Shown: positions 51,877 to 62,287, counted from the stretch's first letter. The stretch is 64,000 bases of DNA from Alloprevotella rava (GCF_014195585.1 NZ_JACICA010000002.1:62001-126000), one strand, 5' to 3'. Translations and numbers: made by a program. Notes: generated by a model not told the origin, from the sequence alone.

Positions 51877-54165
51877 ATGAACGTAATTACAAAAACCGTC
51901 GAACTGCCTGATGGACGCACCATCAGCATTGAGACTGGTAAGCTTGCTAAGCAAGCCGATGGTGCTGTCATGCTCCGTATGAACAATACGATGCTGCTGG
52001 CCACCGTCACCGCCGCAAAAGACGCTGTTCCTGGTACTGACTTCATGCCCTTGCAGTGTGACTACAAAGAGAAGTATTCTGCTGCTGGCCGCTTCCCCGG
52101 AGGCTTCACAAAGCGCGAGGGTCGTGCTGGCGACTATGAGATTCTGACAAGTCGCCTTGTCGATCGCGCCCTCCGTCCTCTCTTCCCCAGCAACTACCAC
52201 GCTGAGGTTTATGTTAACATCATCCTTTTCTCTGCTGACGGTGTAGATATGCCCGATGCATTGGCCGGTTTTGCTGCTTCAGCTGCTTTGGCTGCCAGCG
52301 ATATTCCATTCGATGGCCCTATCTCTGAATGCCGCGTGGCTCGCATCAATGGCGAGTTCGTCATCAACCCCACTTTCGAACAACTCAAGCAGGCCGACAT
52401 GGACTTGATGGTGGGTGCTACGGAAGACAACATCATGATGGTGGAAGGCGAAATGAAAGAAGTGCCCGAAAGCGCACTCCTCGCTGCCCTCAAGGCTGCC
52501 CACGAAGCCATCAAACCCATGTGCCGCCTCCAGAAAGAACTGATGAAGGAACTCGGCACTGACGTGAAGCGCGAATACTGCCACGAAGTGAATGATGAAG
52601 AGTTGCGTCAAGAAATTCGCAACGAACTTTATCAGCCCGCTTACGACATCATCGGTAAGGCTCTGCCTAAGCACGACCGCATGGATGCCTTTGATGCTCT
52701 CCGTGAGAACTTCAAAGAGAAATATGCTGAAGCACATGCTGAACTGACAGCTGACGAACTCGAAGAAAAGAATACGCTCATCGACAGATACTATAACGAC
52801 GTAGAACGCGACGCAATGCGCCGTTGCATTCTCGACGAAGGCAAGCGCCTCGACGGACGTAAGACAACGGAGATTCGCCCCATCTGGTGCGAAGTAAATC
52901 CGCTCCCCGCTCCTCACGGCTCTGCCATCTTCACCCGCGGTGAAACGCAAGCTCTCGCCACTACTACTCTCGGCACGAAGCTCGACGAGAAAATGGTGGA
53001 CGATGTGCTCGACAAGAGCTACCAGCGTTTCCTGCTCCACTACAACTTCCCTCCTTTCTCCACTGGCGAGGCTAAGGCTCAGCGCGGCGTAGGCCGTCGC
53101 GAAATCGGTCACGGCCACTTGGCATGGCGCGGTATTAAGGGACAAATCCCTGAGGACTTCCCCTACACTGTGCGCATTGTGAGCGATATCCTCGAATCAA
53201 ACGGATCTAGCTCTATGGCAACTGTTTGCGCTGGTACATTGTCTTTGATGGACGCTGGTGTACCTCTCAACAGCCCCGTTAGCGGTATTGCCATGGGCCT
53301 TATCAAGAATCCGGGCGAAGAGAAATATGCAGTTCTCTCCGACATCCTCGGCGATGAGGACCACTTGGGTGATATGGACTTCAAGACTACAGGTACTGTA
53401 AACGGTCTGACTGCAACGCAGATGGACATCAAGTGCGATGGTCTGAGCTACGAGATTCTCGAAAAGGCGCTCGAACAAGCCAAACAGGGTCGCGAACATA
53501 TCCTGGGCGAGATGCTTCAAACGCTCCCCGCTCCTCGCGAAGACTTCAAGCCGCAAGTTCCTCGCATCGTACAGTTCACTATTCCCAGAGAATTTATTGG
53601 AGCTGTCATTGGCCCGGGCGGTAAAATTATCCAGGGTATGCAGGAAGAAACTGGTGCTACTATCACTATCGACGAAGACGAGAGAGGTGGTGTCGTACAG
53701 GTTAGCGCTCCCAACAAGGAAAGTATCGACGCAGCAGTTGGTAAGATCAAAGCCATTGTTGCTGTTCCCGAAGTGGGCGAAGTTTACGATGCAAAAGTTA
53801 TTAGTATCATGCCTTACGGCTGCTTCGTAGCATTCATGCCGGGCAAGGAAGGTCTGCTCCACATCTCTGAGATTGCTTGGAAGCGCCTCGAAACAGTTGA
53901 GGAAGCTGGCATCAAAGAAGGCGACACAATCCAAGTGAAGCTCCTCGAAGTTGATCCGAAGACAGGCAAGTTCCGCCTCTCTCATCGTGTGCTCGAAGAG
54001 AAGCCCGAAGGTTGGGAAGATCGCCCACAGCGTCGTCCACGCCGCGAGGGTGACAACCACGGCGAACGTCGTCCGCGCCGCGAAGGCGGTTTCCGTGACC
54101 ACCACGAGCGTCGCAACTTTGGCGAAGAGCAGCAAAAGCCGGAAGGCAGCAGCTTCGACTTCTAA
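51877..54165 (+). CDS. pnp: Polynucleotide phosphorylase
   Basis: 3'-to-5' exoribonuclease that degrades RNA with phosphate and shapes mRNA turnover. It has 762 residues, about 50 more than E. coli PNPase. Order: first RNase PH domain, helical domain, second RNase PH domain with [20 protein letters not shown] and the catalytic [21 protein letters not shown] domain ([19 protein letters not shown]) and S1 domain ([20 protein letters not shown]). A C-terminal extension of about 55 residues follows with two PRREG repeats, rich in Arg, His and Glu, likely disordered and RNA-binding (inference). It is a single-gene transcript with own promoter and terminator. Confidence 0.97.
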   Translation: MNVITKTVELPDGRTISIETGKLAKQADGAVMLRMNNTMLLATVTAAKDAVPGTDFMPLQCDYKEKYSAAGRFPGGFTKREGRAGDYEILTSRLVDRALRPLFPSNYHAEVYVNIILFSADGVDMPDALAGFAASAALAASDIPFDGPISECRVARINGEFVINPTFEQLKQADMDLMVGATEDNIMMVEGEMKEVPESALLAALKAAHEAIKPMCRLQKELMKELGTDVKREYCHEVNDEELRQEIRNELYQPAYDIIGKALPKHDRMDAFDALRENFKEKYAEAHAELTADELEEKNTLIDRYYNDVERDAMRRCILDEGKRLDGRKTTEIRPIWCEVNPLPAPHGSAIFTRGETQALATTTLGTKLDEKMVDDVLDKSYQRFLLHYNFPPFSTGEAKAQRGVGRREIGHGHLAWRGIKGQIPEDFPYTVRIVSDILESNGSSSMATVCAGTLSLMDAGVPLNSPVSGIAMGLIKNPGEEKYAVLSDILGDEDHLGDMDFKTTGTVNGLTATQMDIKCDGLSYEILEKALEQAKQGREHILGEMLQTLPAPREDFKPQVPRIVQFTIPREFIGAVIGPGGKIIQGMQEETGATITIDEDERGGVVQVSAPNKESIDAAVGKIKAIVAVPEVGEVYDAKVISIMPYGCFVAFMPGKEGLLHISEIAWKRLETVEEAGIKEGDTIQVKLLEVDPKTGKFRLSHRVLEEKPEGWEDRPQRRPRREGDNHGERRPRREGGFRDHHERRNFGEEQQKPEGSSFDF

Positions 54166-54205
54166 TCAGAAAATTTATATGATAAAATAGCCATAGGCAC
54201 TTTGG

Positions 54206-54242
54206 AATTCCCCGCAGGTATAACCACCAGCGGGGAATTTTT
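54206..54242 (+). terminator. pnp terminator
   Basis: Stem AATTCCCCGC / GCGGGGAATT with a 14-base loop and a following T run. Confidence 0.9.
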
Positions 54243-54346
54243 GTTGATCGCTTTCTCTCTTGAGTTTTCTTCCTATCAGTTGGGCTAATCTGACATTTCC
54301 AACCTGTTCAAGCTCTGCTCCCTGCGACACAAAAAAGTATAAAACT

Positions 54347-54377
54347 TTTGTTATGCAGGGATATTGGCGTAATTTTG
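54347..54377 (+). promoter_or_regulatory. purD promoter
   Basis: TTTG at 54347-54350 and TAATTTTG at 54370-54377, exactly 19 bases apart. The leader would be about 25 bases. This supports the start codon at 54407. Confidence 0.75.
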
Positions 54378-54406
54378 CTTCTCAAACCTCTATAAACATC
54401 AACGTT

Positions 54407-55675
54407 ATGAAACTCTTGCTTTTAGGGAGCGGCGGACGCGAACATGCTTTAGCGTGGAAAATAGCACAAAGTCCAAAAGTCGAAAAACTCTACATCGGTC
54501 CTGGCAATGCTGGAACGGCTACCGTTGGAGAAAATGTGGAGCTGACGCCAACCGACTTCGATGAGGTGGCAGACTTTGTTATCAACTACGAAATTGACAT
54601 GGTGATCGTTGGGCCAGAAGTACCGCTCGTTAAAGGTATTACAGATTATTTCCAAAACCATAGTTTGCTCCGCAAAGTGAAGATTATCGGTCCTTCCAAG
54701 GTGGGTGCTCAACTGGAAGGCTCTAAGGATTTTGCCAAGGGCTTCATGAAACGCCACAATATCCCCACGGCTGCTTACGCTACCTTCGATGGCGAACACG
54801 TGGAAGAAGGTTGCCGCTTCTTAGAGACACTCTCAGCACCTTACGTCCTTAAAGCCGACGGGCTTGCAGCAGGAAAAGGCGTTCTGATTGTCCCAACGCT
54901 GGAAGAAGCCAAGAAAGAACTCCGCGAAATGCTCGGCGGAATGTTTGGCAACGCCAGTAGCCGAGTGGTTATCGAAGAGTTTCTGAGTGGCGTTGAATGT
55001 AGTGTTTTTGTTCTGACCGACGGTAAGAACTATCAGTTGCTCCCCGAAGCCAAGGACTACAAACGCATTGGCGAAGGCGACACAGGACTAAACACAGGCG
55101 GTATGGGGAGTGTCACTCCCGTTCCTTTTGCCACTCGCGAATGGATGCAGAAAGTAGAAAAAGAAATTATACGCCCAACAGTGGACGGTCTTGCAGAAGA
55201 AGGCATCGACTATAAGGGTTTCATTTTTTTTGGCCTCATCAACTGCGATGGTCAGCCAAAAGTTATCGAATACAACTGCCGCATGGGCGACCCCGAAACA
55301 GAAAGCGTTATGCTTCGCTTGAAGAGCGACATAGTAGACCTCTTTGAAGGTGTGGCCGAGGGCAACCTCGATCAGCGCAAAGTGGAATTTGACGAACGCG
55401 CGGCAGTCTGCGTCATGCTTGTCAGTGGTGGCTATCCCGGCGATTATAAGAAAGGATTCCCCATTACGGGAGCCGACGTTGAGGGAAGCGTTGTGTTCCA
55501 CGCTGGAACAACCATCAAGAATGAGCAACTCGTTACGGATGGTGGGCGCGTCATTGCCGTCAGCTCTTATGGTAAGACGCAGCAAGAAGCCCTTGCTCAA
55601 AGCATGAAGGGGGCAGAACAAATCCAATACGAAGGTAAATACTTCCGTCGCGACATCGGAAAAGATGTACTGTAA
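54407..55675 (+). CDS. purD: Phosphoribosylamine-glycine ligase
   Basis: Second step of purine synthesis: joins glycine to phosphoribosylamine using ATP. It has 422 residues. Signatures are [20 protein letters not shown] at the N-terminus, [17 protein letters not shown], the ATP-grasp core [30 protein letters not shown] and the metal-binding [17 protein letters not shown]. The reading frame extends 147 bases upstream, but the start at 54407 matches the conserved N-terminus and the promoter. Confidence 0.96.
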   Translation: MKLLLLGSGGREHALAWKIAQSPKVEKLYIGPGNAGTATVGENVELTPTDFDEVADFVINYEIDMVIVGPEVPLVKGITDYFQNHSLLRKVKIIGPSKVGAQLEGSKDFAKGFMKRHNIPTAAYATFDGEHVEEGCRFLETLSAPYVLKADGLAAGKGVLIVPTLEEAKKELREMLGGMFGNASSRVVIEEFLSGVECSVFVLTDGKNYQLLPEAKDYKRIGEGDTGLNTGGMGSVTPVPFATREWMQKVEKEIIRPTVDGLAEEGIDYKGFIFFGLINCDGQPKVIEYNCRMGDPETESVMLRLKSDIVDLFEGVAEGNLDQRKVEFDERAAVCVMLVSGGYPGDYKKGFPITGADVEGSVVFHAGTTIKNEQLVTDGGRVIAVSSYGKTQQEALAQSMKGAEQIQYEGKYFRRDIGKDVL

Positions 55676-55784
55676 GTAGGTACAGAGAAATCGGCGCAAA
55701 ATGTTGCTGCTCCGCACGCTTCTTCGCGCTGTTAGGCTCTTTGGGTAGTTTCCCAATAGCTCTCTCGCGACTTTATTCATAAGA

Positions 55785-56750
55785 ATGATTGACAGAAGTT
55801 TCAGAAACAAAGTAGTCACTGGGCCGCTCACGTTGCCCATCATGGTCGTCATCGCCAGCGTTCTCTGGTTTGTAGTCGACCCCATAACTATTTGGAGTGT
55901 CGGAGGTTTGGCCTCGACACTCCTCATGGCTTATTTGCTGATGGAGCTCAACAATCGCAACCAACTGCTACGCATTCGCTCTCGCATGGTGAGTTGCTCC
56001 TTTTTGGCACTCTCCCTTGCTTGCACATTCACACATCCGCTCAGTTGGCAAATAGTGCCTGCCTATTGCTTACTCGTTTCCTATCTTCTTTTCTTTAACT
56101 CCTATCAACAGTCGCGTCCAGAAGGCATCATCTTCCACACCTTCTTCTTCCTCGGTCTCGGAAGCCTTGTTTTCCCACCGATGCTTTTACTTCCCATTCT
56201 TTTCTACCTCGAAATGGCTGTTCAGTTGCGTTCGCTCACTTGGCGCACATTCTTAGCGGGCATTTTCGGACTTATTATCCCCTATTGGTTTCTTGCCGGC
56301 TGGGCTGTGTGGAAGAACCAGCTCGATACGGCTTTTCTCTATCTCCTCCCCTACTTTGAATATCAAACTCCCGACTACAAGAGCATTCCTCTGTGGCAGT
56401 ACATCAACTTCGGTTTTATACTGATGCTCGTTTTGTTAGGACTCATCCACTACTATCGCACGAACTTCAATGACAAGATTCGTGTAAGGATGTGTTTCTA
56501 CATATTTATCATACAAGAGCTGGCTATTATCGGCGGAATGGTGGCTTACCCTTGTTTCTTCCATTATCTCTTCCCTCTTCTGCTCGTCAATAGTTCTCCA
56601 CTCATTGCTCACTATTTCACCCTTGCAAAAGGGCGAGTGCTCATGAACATCTGGTTCATCTTTTGGTTACTCATCACCATCGCACTCTATTGTTATAATT
56701 CAGGATTACTCCCTTTGGAGAGTTGGTTGAAAGACCTACTCCCTCTATAA
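55785..56750 (+). CDS. Integral membrane protein of unknown function (321 aa)
   Basis: About nine hydrophobic helices, with many aromatic residues and short loops. It begins MIDRSFRNKVVTGPLTLPIM and has FLGLGSLVFPPMLLLPILFY in the middle. I recall similar proteins in Bacteroidales in this setting but know no function. It starts an apparent operon with yqaA (gap 13 bases), znuA and znuC. Confidence 0.75.
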   Translation: MIDRSFRNKVVTGPLTLPIMVVIASVLWFVVDPITIWSVGGLASTLLMAYLLMELNNRNQLLRIRSRMVSCSFLALSLACTFTHPLSWQIVPAYCLLVSYLLFFNSYQQSRPEGIIFHTFFFLGLGSLVFPPMLLLPILFYLEMAVQLRSLTWRTFLAGIFGLIIPYWFLAGWAVWKNQLDTAFLYLLPYFEYQTPDYKSIPLWQYINFGFILMLVLLGLIHYYRTNFNDKIRVRMCFYIFIIQELAIIGGMVAYPCFFHYLFPLLLVNSSPLIAHYFTLAKGRVLMNIWFIFWLLITIALYCYNSGLLPLESWLKDLLPL

Positions 56751-56763
56751 ACAAACTCACACT

Positions 56764-57216
56764 ATGCTCGAATCCCTCCAACAACTCCTCATCGAAAATG
56801 GTGCTCTCGGAATGTTCCTTGCGGCCTTTCTGGCAGGAAGTTTCCTCCCGTTCAGCTCCGAAGTTGTGATGGTTGGTCTGCTCACAGCAGGTACTCCCGC
56901 AACTGGGCTTCTCATTTGGGGAACGCTGGGAAATGTTCTTGGCGCACTCTTCAACTATGGTATCGGTTCTTTAGGAAAAGAAGAATGGATACAGCAATGG
57001 ACGAAGGTTTCCCCCGAAAAGTTAGAACGAGGAAAACGGAAAGTACGCAAATACGGCTCTTGGGCGGGACTCTTAGCATGGATTCCTCTCTTGGGAAGTG
57101 TCATCACAGTGGCCATGGGCTACCTCCGCACCAATCTTCTCTACTCTGTGTTCAACATTGCCGTAGGGAAATTTGCCCGTTATGCCATACTTATCTCCGC
57201 CTACAAAGCACTATAA
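56764..57216 (+). CDS. yqaA: YqaA/DedA-family small membrane protein
   Basis: An inner-membrane protein of 150 residues with about four hydrophobic segments. It shows the DedA/SNARE-associated pattern: AAFLAGSFLPFSSEVVMVGL, then GTLGNVLGALFNYGIGSLGK, and the C-terminal WIPLLGSVITVAMGYLRT with the conserved Gly and Pro. DedA proteins act in lipid transport and envelope integrity; YqaA itself is little studied. It overlaps neither neighbour: 13 bases after the membrane-protein gene, 4 bases before znuA. Confidence 0.9.
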   Translation: MLESLQQLLIENGALGMFLAAFLAGSFLPFSSEVVMVGLLTAGTPATGLLIWGTLGNVLGALFNYGIGSLGKEEWIQQWTKVSPEKLERGKRKVRKYGSWAGLLAWIPLLGSVITVAMGYLRTNLLYSVFNIAVGKFARYAILISAYKAL

Positions 57217-57220
57217 AGAA

Positions 57221-58093
57221 ATGAAAAAAACTCGTTTTGTCCTCCTCCTTATCATCAGCGTCCTCCTCACAGGTTGTGCTGGCGAATTGACGGACACCCG
57301 TCCGCGCATTGCCGTCAGTATCGAACCGCTGCGCTACTTCACAGAACAGATTGCAGGCGATCGCTATAAGATCACTACACTCATGCCAACAGGAGGAAGC
57401 CCTGAAACTTACGAACCCACGCCCCACCAGATGGTAGAACTCAGTCAGAGTCAGCTCTTCTTTGCGGTGGGCACGCTGGGCTTCGAACAAACCCAATTGG
57501 GCAAAATGGCAGAAACAGCCCCCGAACTGAAAATCGTTCCGCTCATGAAGGGCGTCAATCTCTTGGCGGCACATCATGGCGGCAACACTTCCAACTCGGC
57601 CGACCCACATGTATGGATGTCTACGAACAACGCCCGCATTCTGGCCAGCAACATTTGCGACGCATTGTGTGAAGCCGACTCCGCCAATGCCAAAACATAC
57701 ACAGACAACCTCAAACGTTTCGATGCAAGCGTCGACAGTATTGATGCCGTGATTCGTGCAGAGCTCAAAGATGTGAGTCACCGCACTTTCCTCATCTATC
57801 ACCCAGCTCTCGGCTATTTTGCTCGCGATTATGGTCTGCGCCAACTGGCTGTGGAGCAAGACGGCAAAGAATCTTCCGCCGCGCGCATGCAACAACTCAT
57901 CACAACGTGTAAGGCCGAAAACGTTAGAGTGGTATTCATAGAAAAGGAATATAGCGGGAAATCCGCCCGCCGCATAGCGGAACAATTGGGTGCAAAAGTA
58001 AGTATCATCAATCCGCTCGGCTACGACTGGCCTGCGGAACTTTCCACTATTTCAAAGGCTTTGAAAAATGAAGGAACTACTCAAGTTCGATAA
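57221..58093 (+). CDS. znuA: Zinc/metal ABC transporter substrate-binding lipoprotein
   Basis: A cluster A-I metal-binding protein of 290 residues with a lipoprotein signal peptide (ISVLLTGCAGEL). Metal ligands are expected at the His in GGSPETYEPTPHQMVEL, in the LLAAHHGGNTSNSADPHVWM loop, in the FLIYHPALGYFARDYGL block and near the C-terminus. This is the ZnuA/AdcA pattern with a short His-containing loop. The frame extends upstream to 57173, but the ATG at 57221 gives a proper lipoprotein signal. The 3' end overlaps znuC by 26 bases. Confidence 0.92.
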   Translation: MKKTRFVLLLIISVLLTGCAGELTDTRPRIAVSIEPLRYFTEQIAGDRYKITTLMPTGGSPETYEPTPHQMVELSQSQLFFAVGTLGFEQTQLGKMAETAPELKIVPLMKGVNLLAAHHGGNTSNSADPHVWMSTNNARILASNICDALCEADSANAKTYTDNLKRFDASVDSIDAVIRAELKDVSHRTFLIYHPALGYFARDYGLRQLAVEQDGKESSAARMQQLITTCKAENVRVVFIEKEYSGKSARRIAEQLGAKVSIINPLGYDWPAELSTISKALKNEGTTQVR

Positions 58094-58706
58094 CCTCTGC
58101 CTTACTTACGGGCGGAATACCATTCTCGACCATGTCAGCGCATCCATATCGGAGCGCGACTTCATCGTTCTGACAGGTCCCAATGGTGGAGGTAAGACCA
58201 CATTGCTGCAAATCATTGCAGGACTATTGCCCCCTACTGCAGGAAGTATCGTTTGCCGACCAGGACTCACGCTGGGCTATCTACCACAGTATAGAGGTAT
58301 CGATCGCGACTTTCCTATCACTGTGGGCGAGGTAGTGCTGAGCGGACTGCAAAACCGCAAACGCCTCTTTGCAAGCTTTTCGCGTCAACAAGAAGAACAA
58401 GTCGACCGTGTGCTCGAACGCCTACAAATCAGCCAGCTGAAGGAGCGACCCATCAAAGGCCTTAGTGGCGGGCAGTGGCAGCGCGTTTTGCTGGGGCGTG
58501 CCATTGTTTCGCAGCCCGATCTCCTTCTCCTCGACGAGCCCGACACGCATCTCGACCTCGAAGGAAAGGATTTTCTCTACAATCTCTTGCGCGAAGAAAA
58601 CAGTCGCAGTGCTGTGCTCCTTGTTAGCCACGATGCCACAGTTAGCAACACCATTATGTGGGAAGTTAAAGACGGTCAGCTCCGTTCCGTTCGCGAGATA
58701 GTGTAA
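58068..58706 (+). CDS. znuC: Metal ABC transporter ATP-binding protein
   Basis: An ABC ATPase of 212 residues, rather short. Walker A GPNGGGKTTLLQIIAG, Q-loop LGYLPQYRGIDRDFPITVGE (typical of zinc/manganese importers), signature LSGGQWQRVLLGRA, Walker B LLLLDEPDTHLD and the H-loop VLLVSHD are present. It overlaps znuA, so both belong to one zinc-type importer. The expected permease (znuB) is not downstream, where a 178-base gap leads to an unrelated gene. Confidence 0.93.
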   Translation: MKELLKFDNLCLTYGRNTILDHVSASISERDFIVLTGPNGGGKTTLLQIIAGLLPPTAGSIVCRPGLTLGYLPQYRGIDRDFPITVGEVVLSGLQNRKRLFASFSRQQEEQVDRVLERLQISQLKERPIKGLSGGQWQRVLLGRAIVSQPDLLLLDEPDTHLDLEGKDFLYNLLREENSRSAVLLVSHDATVSNTIMWEVKDGQLRSVREIV

Positions 58707-58761
58707 AGCGCCCTTATTTTTACCCTCAAAGTCCCTCACCTCCTTTCGCCCAAACCGCTCA

Positions 58762-58803
58762 CGCAATAAGGCTGTCGGCTCAATAATCCCGACTTCCTTA
58801 TTG
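58762..58803. repeat. CCTTATTG repeat block, copy 6 (shortened)
   Basis: CAATAAGG, then GTCGGCTC, a spacer and CCTTATTG. Only the outer arms and half of the central palindrome remain. The final TTG (58801-58803) is also the -33 element of the next gene. Confidence 0.75.
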
Positions 58804-58830
58804 GAATGCCGAAAAATCTTTCTACTTTTG
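58801..58830 (+). promoter_or_regulatory. Promoter of the DUF2723 gene
   Basis: TTG at 58801-58803 and TACTTTTG at 58823-58830 with 19 bases between. The -33 element is part of repeat block copy 6. The leader would be about 50 bases. Confidence 0.6.
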
Positions 58831-58884
58831 TAAATTGTATTAGATTGCAAATCAAAAACTATCATAATATATTCAAACACATCA

Positions 58885-61800
58885 ATGAAGCAGTACAAAA
58901 TTACCAACAACATCATCGGTTGGATTGTTTTTGCTATCGCCGCCTTTACCTACTGCATGACAGTAGAACCTTCGGCGAGCTTCTGGGATTGTCCTGAGTT
59001 TATCTCCACGGCAACAAAACTGGAAGTAGGTCACCCGCCCGGTGCACCATTCTTTATGTTAACGGGTAACTTCTTTACCCAATTCACAGGCGACCCTGCC
59101 AAGGCGGCTTTTTGCGTCAATATCATGTCGGCGCTCCTTTCTGCCTTGTGTATTTTGTTCCTCTTCTGGACCATCACCCACCTCACGCGGATGCTCATCT
59201 GCAAGGACGGAACGGTCACCACTTGGGGACAAATCATCACCATTATGGGTTCGGGCGTTGTGGGCGCTTTGGCCTACACTTGGAGCGACACATTCTGGTT
59301 TTCAGCCGAGGAAGGTGAGGTTTACGCCTACTCCTCCATGTTCACCGCCTTGGTGTTCTGGCTCATCCTTAAGTGGGAAGACCACGCCGACGAGCCACAC
59401 AGCGACCGCTGGATTGTACTGATTTTCTATCTTACCGGATTGAGCATTGGCGTTCACTTGCTCAACCTTCTCTGCCTCCCCGCCATCGCTTTGGTTTACT
59501 ACTACAAGCGCCATCCGCAAGCCCAGACAAAAGGCTCTTTGGTGGCTCTGCTCGTAGGCTTCCTACTGGTAGCCGCCGTGCTCTATGGCGTTGTTCCGGG
59601 CATTGTGAAGGTGGGCGGCTGGTTTGAGCTGTTCTTTGTCAACATGCTCGGAATGCCGTTCAACACAGGTATGGTGGTCTACATCCTTGCTCTCATCGCA
59701 GTTGTCTTAACGGCCATTTGGAGCACCACAAAGACCAACCGCACCCTCACCAACGGACTCTACCTTGCCAGTGTCGGAATGCTCGGTATTCCGTTCTTCG
59801 GAAAAGGTTTCATGTCCGTGCTCATCGGTATCATACTGCTGAGTACGCTCTACTTCTTGCTCAACATGAAGCGCAAGGACGGAAAGATGCTGCTGCGCAA
59901 GCGAATTCTCAACACGAGCCTCCTCTGTATGCTCATGCTGATGATTGGCTACAGTTCTTATGCTGTCATCGTGATTCGCTCCGAGGCCAATCCGCCAATG
60001 GATCAGAACTCCCCCGAGGACATCTTCTCGCTGGGTAGCTATCTGAGTCGTGACCAATACGAACAAGCTCCGCTTTTCTTCGGCCAAGCTTTCACTTCTC
60101 AACCCGATTTCGATGCCAGCGGACACGCCATTTATAACAACACAATAGAACATCACCGCAAAGAAAAGACGCAAGCTGACGAAGCCGACACTTATGAAGA
60201 TGTTGAGAGTCTGGAATCTCTGCAATATCCGTCGGGTATGAAGATGCTCTTCCCTCGTATGTATTCCAGCGTACATGCGCAGGCTTACAATGATTGGATG
60301 GGTGGAAATCTCCATCTCCGTGATGTCAACTACACCACCTCTGGTGGCGACTTCCAGTATGGCCAAATGCCCTCGCAGTGGGACAACCTGAATTTCTTCA
60401 TGTCCTATCAGATCAACTTCATGTACTGGCGCTACTTCATGTGGAACTTTGCGGGTCGTCAGAACGGCTTTCAAAGCAATGGCGAGAAGGAACACGGCAA
60501 CTGGCTAACTGGTATCCCATTCATCGACAATGCCATGTATGGCAACCAGAAAGAGCTGCCCAACGAATTGCAGCAGGATAAGGCTCACAACGTGTTCTAT
60601 ATGTTGCCACTCCTCCTCGGCTTGCTCGGCCTTTTCTGGCAAGCTTTCCGCGGCGACAAGGGCGTGAAGCAATTCTGGGTGGTATTCTTCCTCTTCTTCA
60701 TGACAGGTCTTGCCATTGTGCTCTATCTGAACCAGACACCGATGCAACCTCGTGAGCGCGACTATGCCTATGCTGGTTCGTTCTATGCCTTTGCCATCTG
60801 GATTGGTATGGGCGTGGCTGCTTTGGCCGATCTCTTGGGCCGTGCGTTAAAGGCAAGAAAGAAAGCCACGGAAGAGTTTGGCGTACTGCCAGCTGCTATC
60901 GCCTCTGTGCTTTGTGTACTCGTACCGCTCCAAATGGTGAGTCAGACGTGGGACGACCACGACCGTTCTGGTCGTTATGCTTGTCGCGACTTCGGTTTGA
61001 ACTATCTCGACACTATGCCCGAGAAGTTGGCCGACGGAACACCTGCCAACCCGATCATCTTCTCGAATGGTGATAACGATACCTTCCCCCTCTGGTACAA
61101 TCAAGAGACCGAAGGTAAGCGTACGGATGCCCGTGTTTGCAACTTGGAGTATCTACAGACGGAATGGTACACCGACCAGATGGTGCGCCCTGCCTACAAT
61201 TCTCCATCGCTCCCCATTGCGTGGAAGCGTGCCGAATATGTGGACGACGGCAAGCATGGATTCTTCCCCATCGTGGATCGCAAGGCCGAGCTCGACGCCT
61301 TCAAGAAGGCCAACCCCAATGGTCCAGATCCCTACGAGCTCACTTATATCATGGACAACTATGTCCGCACGAAGCAGATCTTCCCTACCGACTCTGTTGT
61401 GGTGAAAGTGAACAAGCAGAACATTATCAATCAGGGCATCACCGTACCTGCAGGTATGGAAATCCCCGACCACATCAGCCTTTCGCTGAAATGGGCCGGC
61501 AGAGGAATGTACCGCAAGCAAGTGATGATCTACGAAATGTTGGCGCGCAACGACTGGAAGCGACCCATCTATATGAGTGTAACGCTTGGTACTGAGAATT
61601 ATGCCGGCTTGCAGGACTACTTCTGCCTCGAGGGTTTGGCTTATCGTCTCACACCGTTCAAGCTCGGCCAAAGCCGCATTGATACGGACAAGATGTACAC
61701 CAACCTCATGACGCGCTTCAAATATGGCAACGTAGCCATGCCGACAATCTATCTCGACGAGACCAACCTGCGCATGGCACAGACCCACCGCCGTATGTTC

Positions 61801-62274
61801 TCAATTCTCATAGAACGATTGCTCAACGAAGGCAAGAAAGACAAGGCGCTCGCCGCTCTGCGCATGTGCGAGAAAGTGTTGCCACAAGCCACCGTGCCTT
61901 ACGAATATGCGGATGTTGATCTTGCTACGCTCTGGTTCCGTGCTGGCGATAAGGCCAATGCAGCAAGAGTGGCAAAAGAGGTGGCGCGCCAAAACTGGCA
62001 GTATCTCAATTGGGCCAACACGCTGCCGCAGGAAACAGCGTATGCCTATGCCAACAGTTGCACAAAGACCTTCCTCTACCTCTACCGCTGCGTAGCCCTC
62101 CTTCAGGATATGAAGGACAAGGACTTCGCCCTGTGGAACAACCGCGTCAATGCACTGAGCCGCACCACGGCAGGTAGCATCGGTTCACAAGGTGTGATGA
62201 AAATGATGCAACAGCAGGAAGCTCCACAATCGGAGGCTGATGCAGACGAGAATAGCTATAATCTCGCAGATTAA
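58885..62274 (+). CDS. DUF2723 large membrane protein (GT-C glycosyltransferase-like)
   Basis: A protein of 1129 residues. The N-terminal ~300 residues are the DUF2723 domain with many membrane helices; the first loop has SASFWDCPEFISTATKLEVG followed by HPPGAPFF, and acidic residues in such a loop are a GT-C catalytic hallmark. More helices extend to about residue 690 (LYLNQTPMQPRERDYAYAGS). The rest is soluble and contains helical TPR-like stretches near the C-terminus. In Bacteroidales this family is linked to protein O-mannosylation or related surface glycosylation; that role is recalled and inferred. It is transcribed from a promoter overlapping a repeat block, with a terminator at 62288. 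Confidence 0.9.
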   Translation: MKQYKITNNIIGWIVFAIAAFTYCMTVEPSASFWDCPEFISTATKLEVGHPPGAPFFMLTGNFFTQFTGDPAKAAFCVNIMSALLSALCILFLFWTITHLTRMLICKDGTVTTWGQIITIMGSGVVGALAYTWSDTFWFSAEEGEVYAYSSMFTALVFWLILKWEDHADEPHSDRWIVLIFYLTGLSIGVHLLNLLCLPAIALVYYYKRHPQAQTKGSLVALLVGFLLVAAVLYGVVPGIVKVGGWFELFFVNMLGMPFNTGMVVYILALIAVVLTAIWSTTKTNRTLTNGLYLASVGMLGIPFFGKGFMSVLIGIILLSTLYFLLNMKRKDGKMLLRKRILNTSLLCMLMLMIGYSSYAVIVIRSEANPPMDQNSPEDIFSLGSYLSRDQYEQAPLFFGQAFTSQPDFDASGHAIYNNTIEHHRKEKTQADEADTYEDVESLESLQYPSGMKMLFPRMYSSVHAQAYNDWMGGNLHLRDVNYTTSGGDFQYGQMPSQWDNLNFFMSYQINFMYWRYFMWNFAGRQNGFQSNGEKEHGNWLTGIPFIDNAMYGNQKELPNELQQDKAHNVFYMLPLLLGLLGLFWQAFRGDKGVKQFWVVFFLFFMTGLAIVLYLNQTPMQPRERDYAYAGSFYAFAIWIGMGVAALADLLGRALKARKKATEEFGVLPAAIASVLCVLVPLQMVSQTWDDHDRSGRYACRDFGLNYLDTMPEKLADGTPANPIIFSNGDNDTFPLWYNQETEGKRTDARVCNLEYLQTEWYTDQMVRPAYNSPSLPIAWKRAEYVDDGKHGFFPIVDRKAELDAFKKANPNGPDPYELTYIMDNYVRTKQIFPTDSVVVKVNKQNIINQGITVPAGMEIPDHISLSLKWAGRGMYRKQVMIYEMLARNDWKRPIYMSVTLGTENYAGLQDYFCLEGLAYRLTPFKLGQSRIDTDKMYTNLMTRFKYGNVAMPTIYLDETNLRMAQTHRRMFSILIERLLNEGKKDKALAALRMCEKVLPQATVPYEYADVDLATLWFRAGDKANAARVAKEVARQNWQYLNWANTLPQETAYAYANSCTKTFLYLYRCVALLQDMKDKDFALWNNRVNALSRTTAGSIGSQGVMKMMQQQEAPQSEADADENSYNLAD

Positions 62275-62287
62275 CCCCATACTCATG

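Noticed and set aside
55785-56750. The 321-aa membrane protein as the missing ZnuB permease
   Set aside because: It lacks the ABC-3 permease pattern, lies upstream of yqaA, and begins and ends unlike ZnuB.
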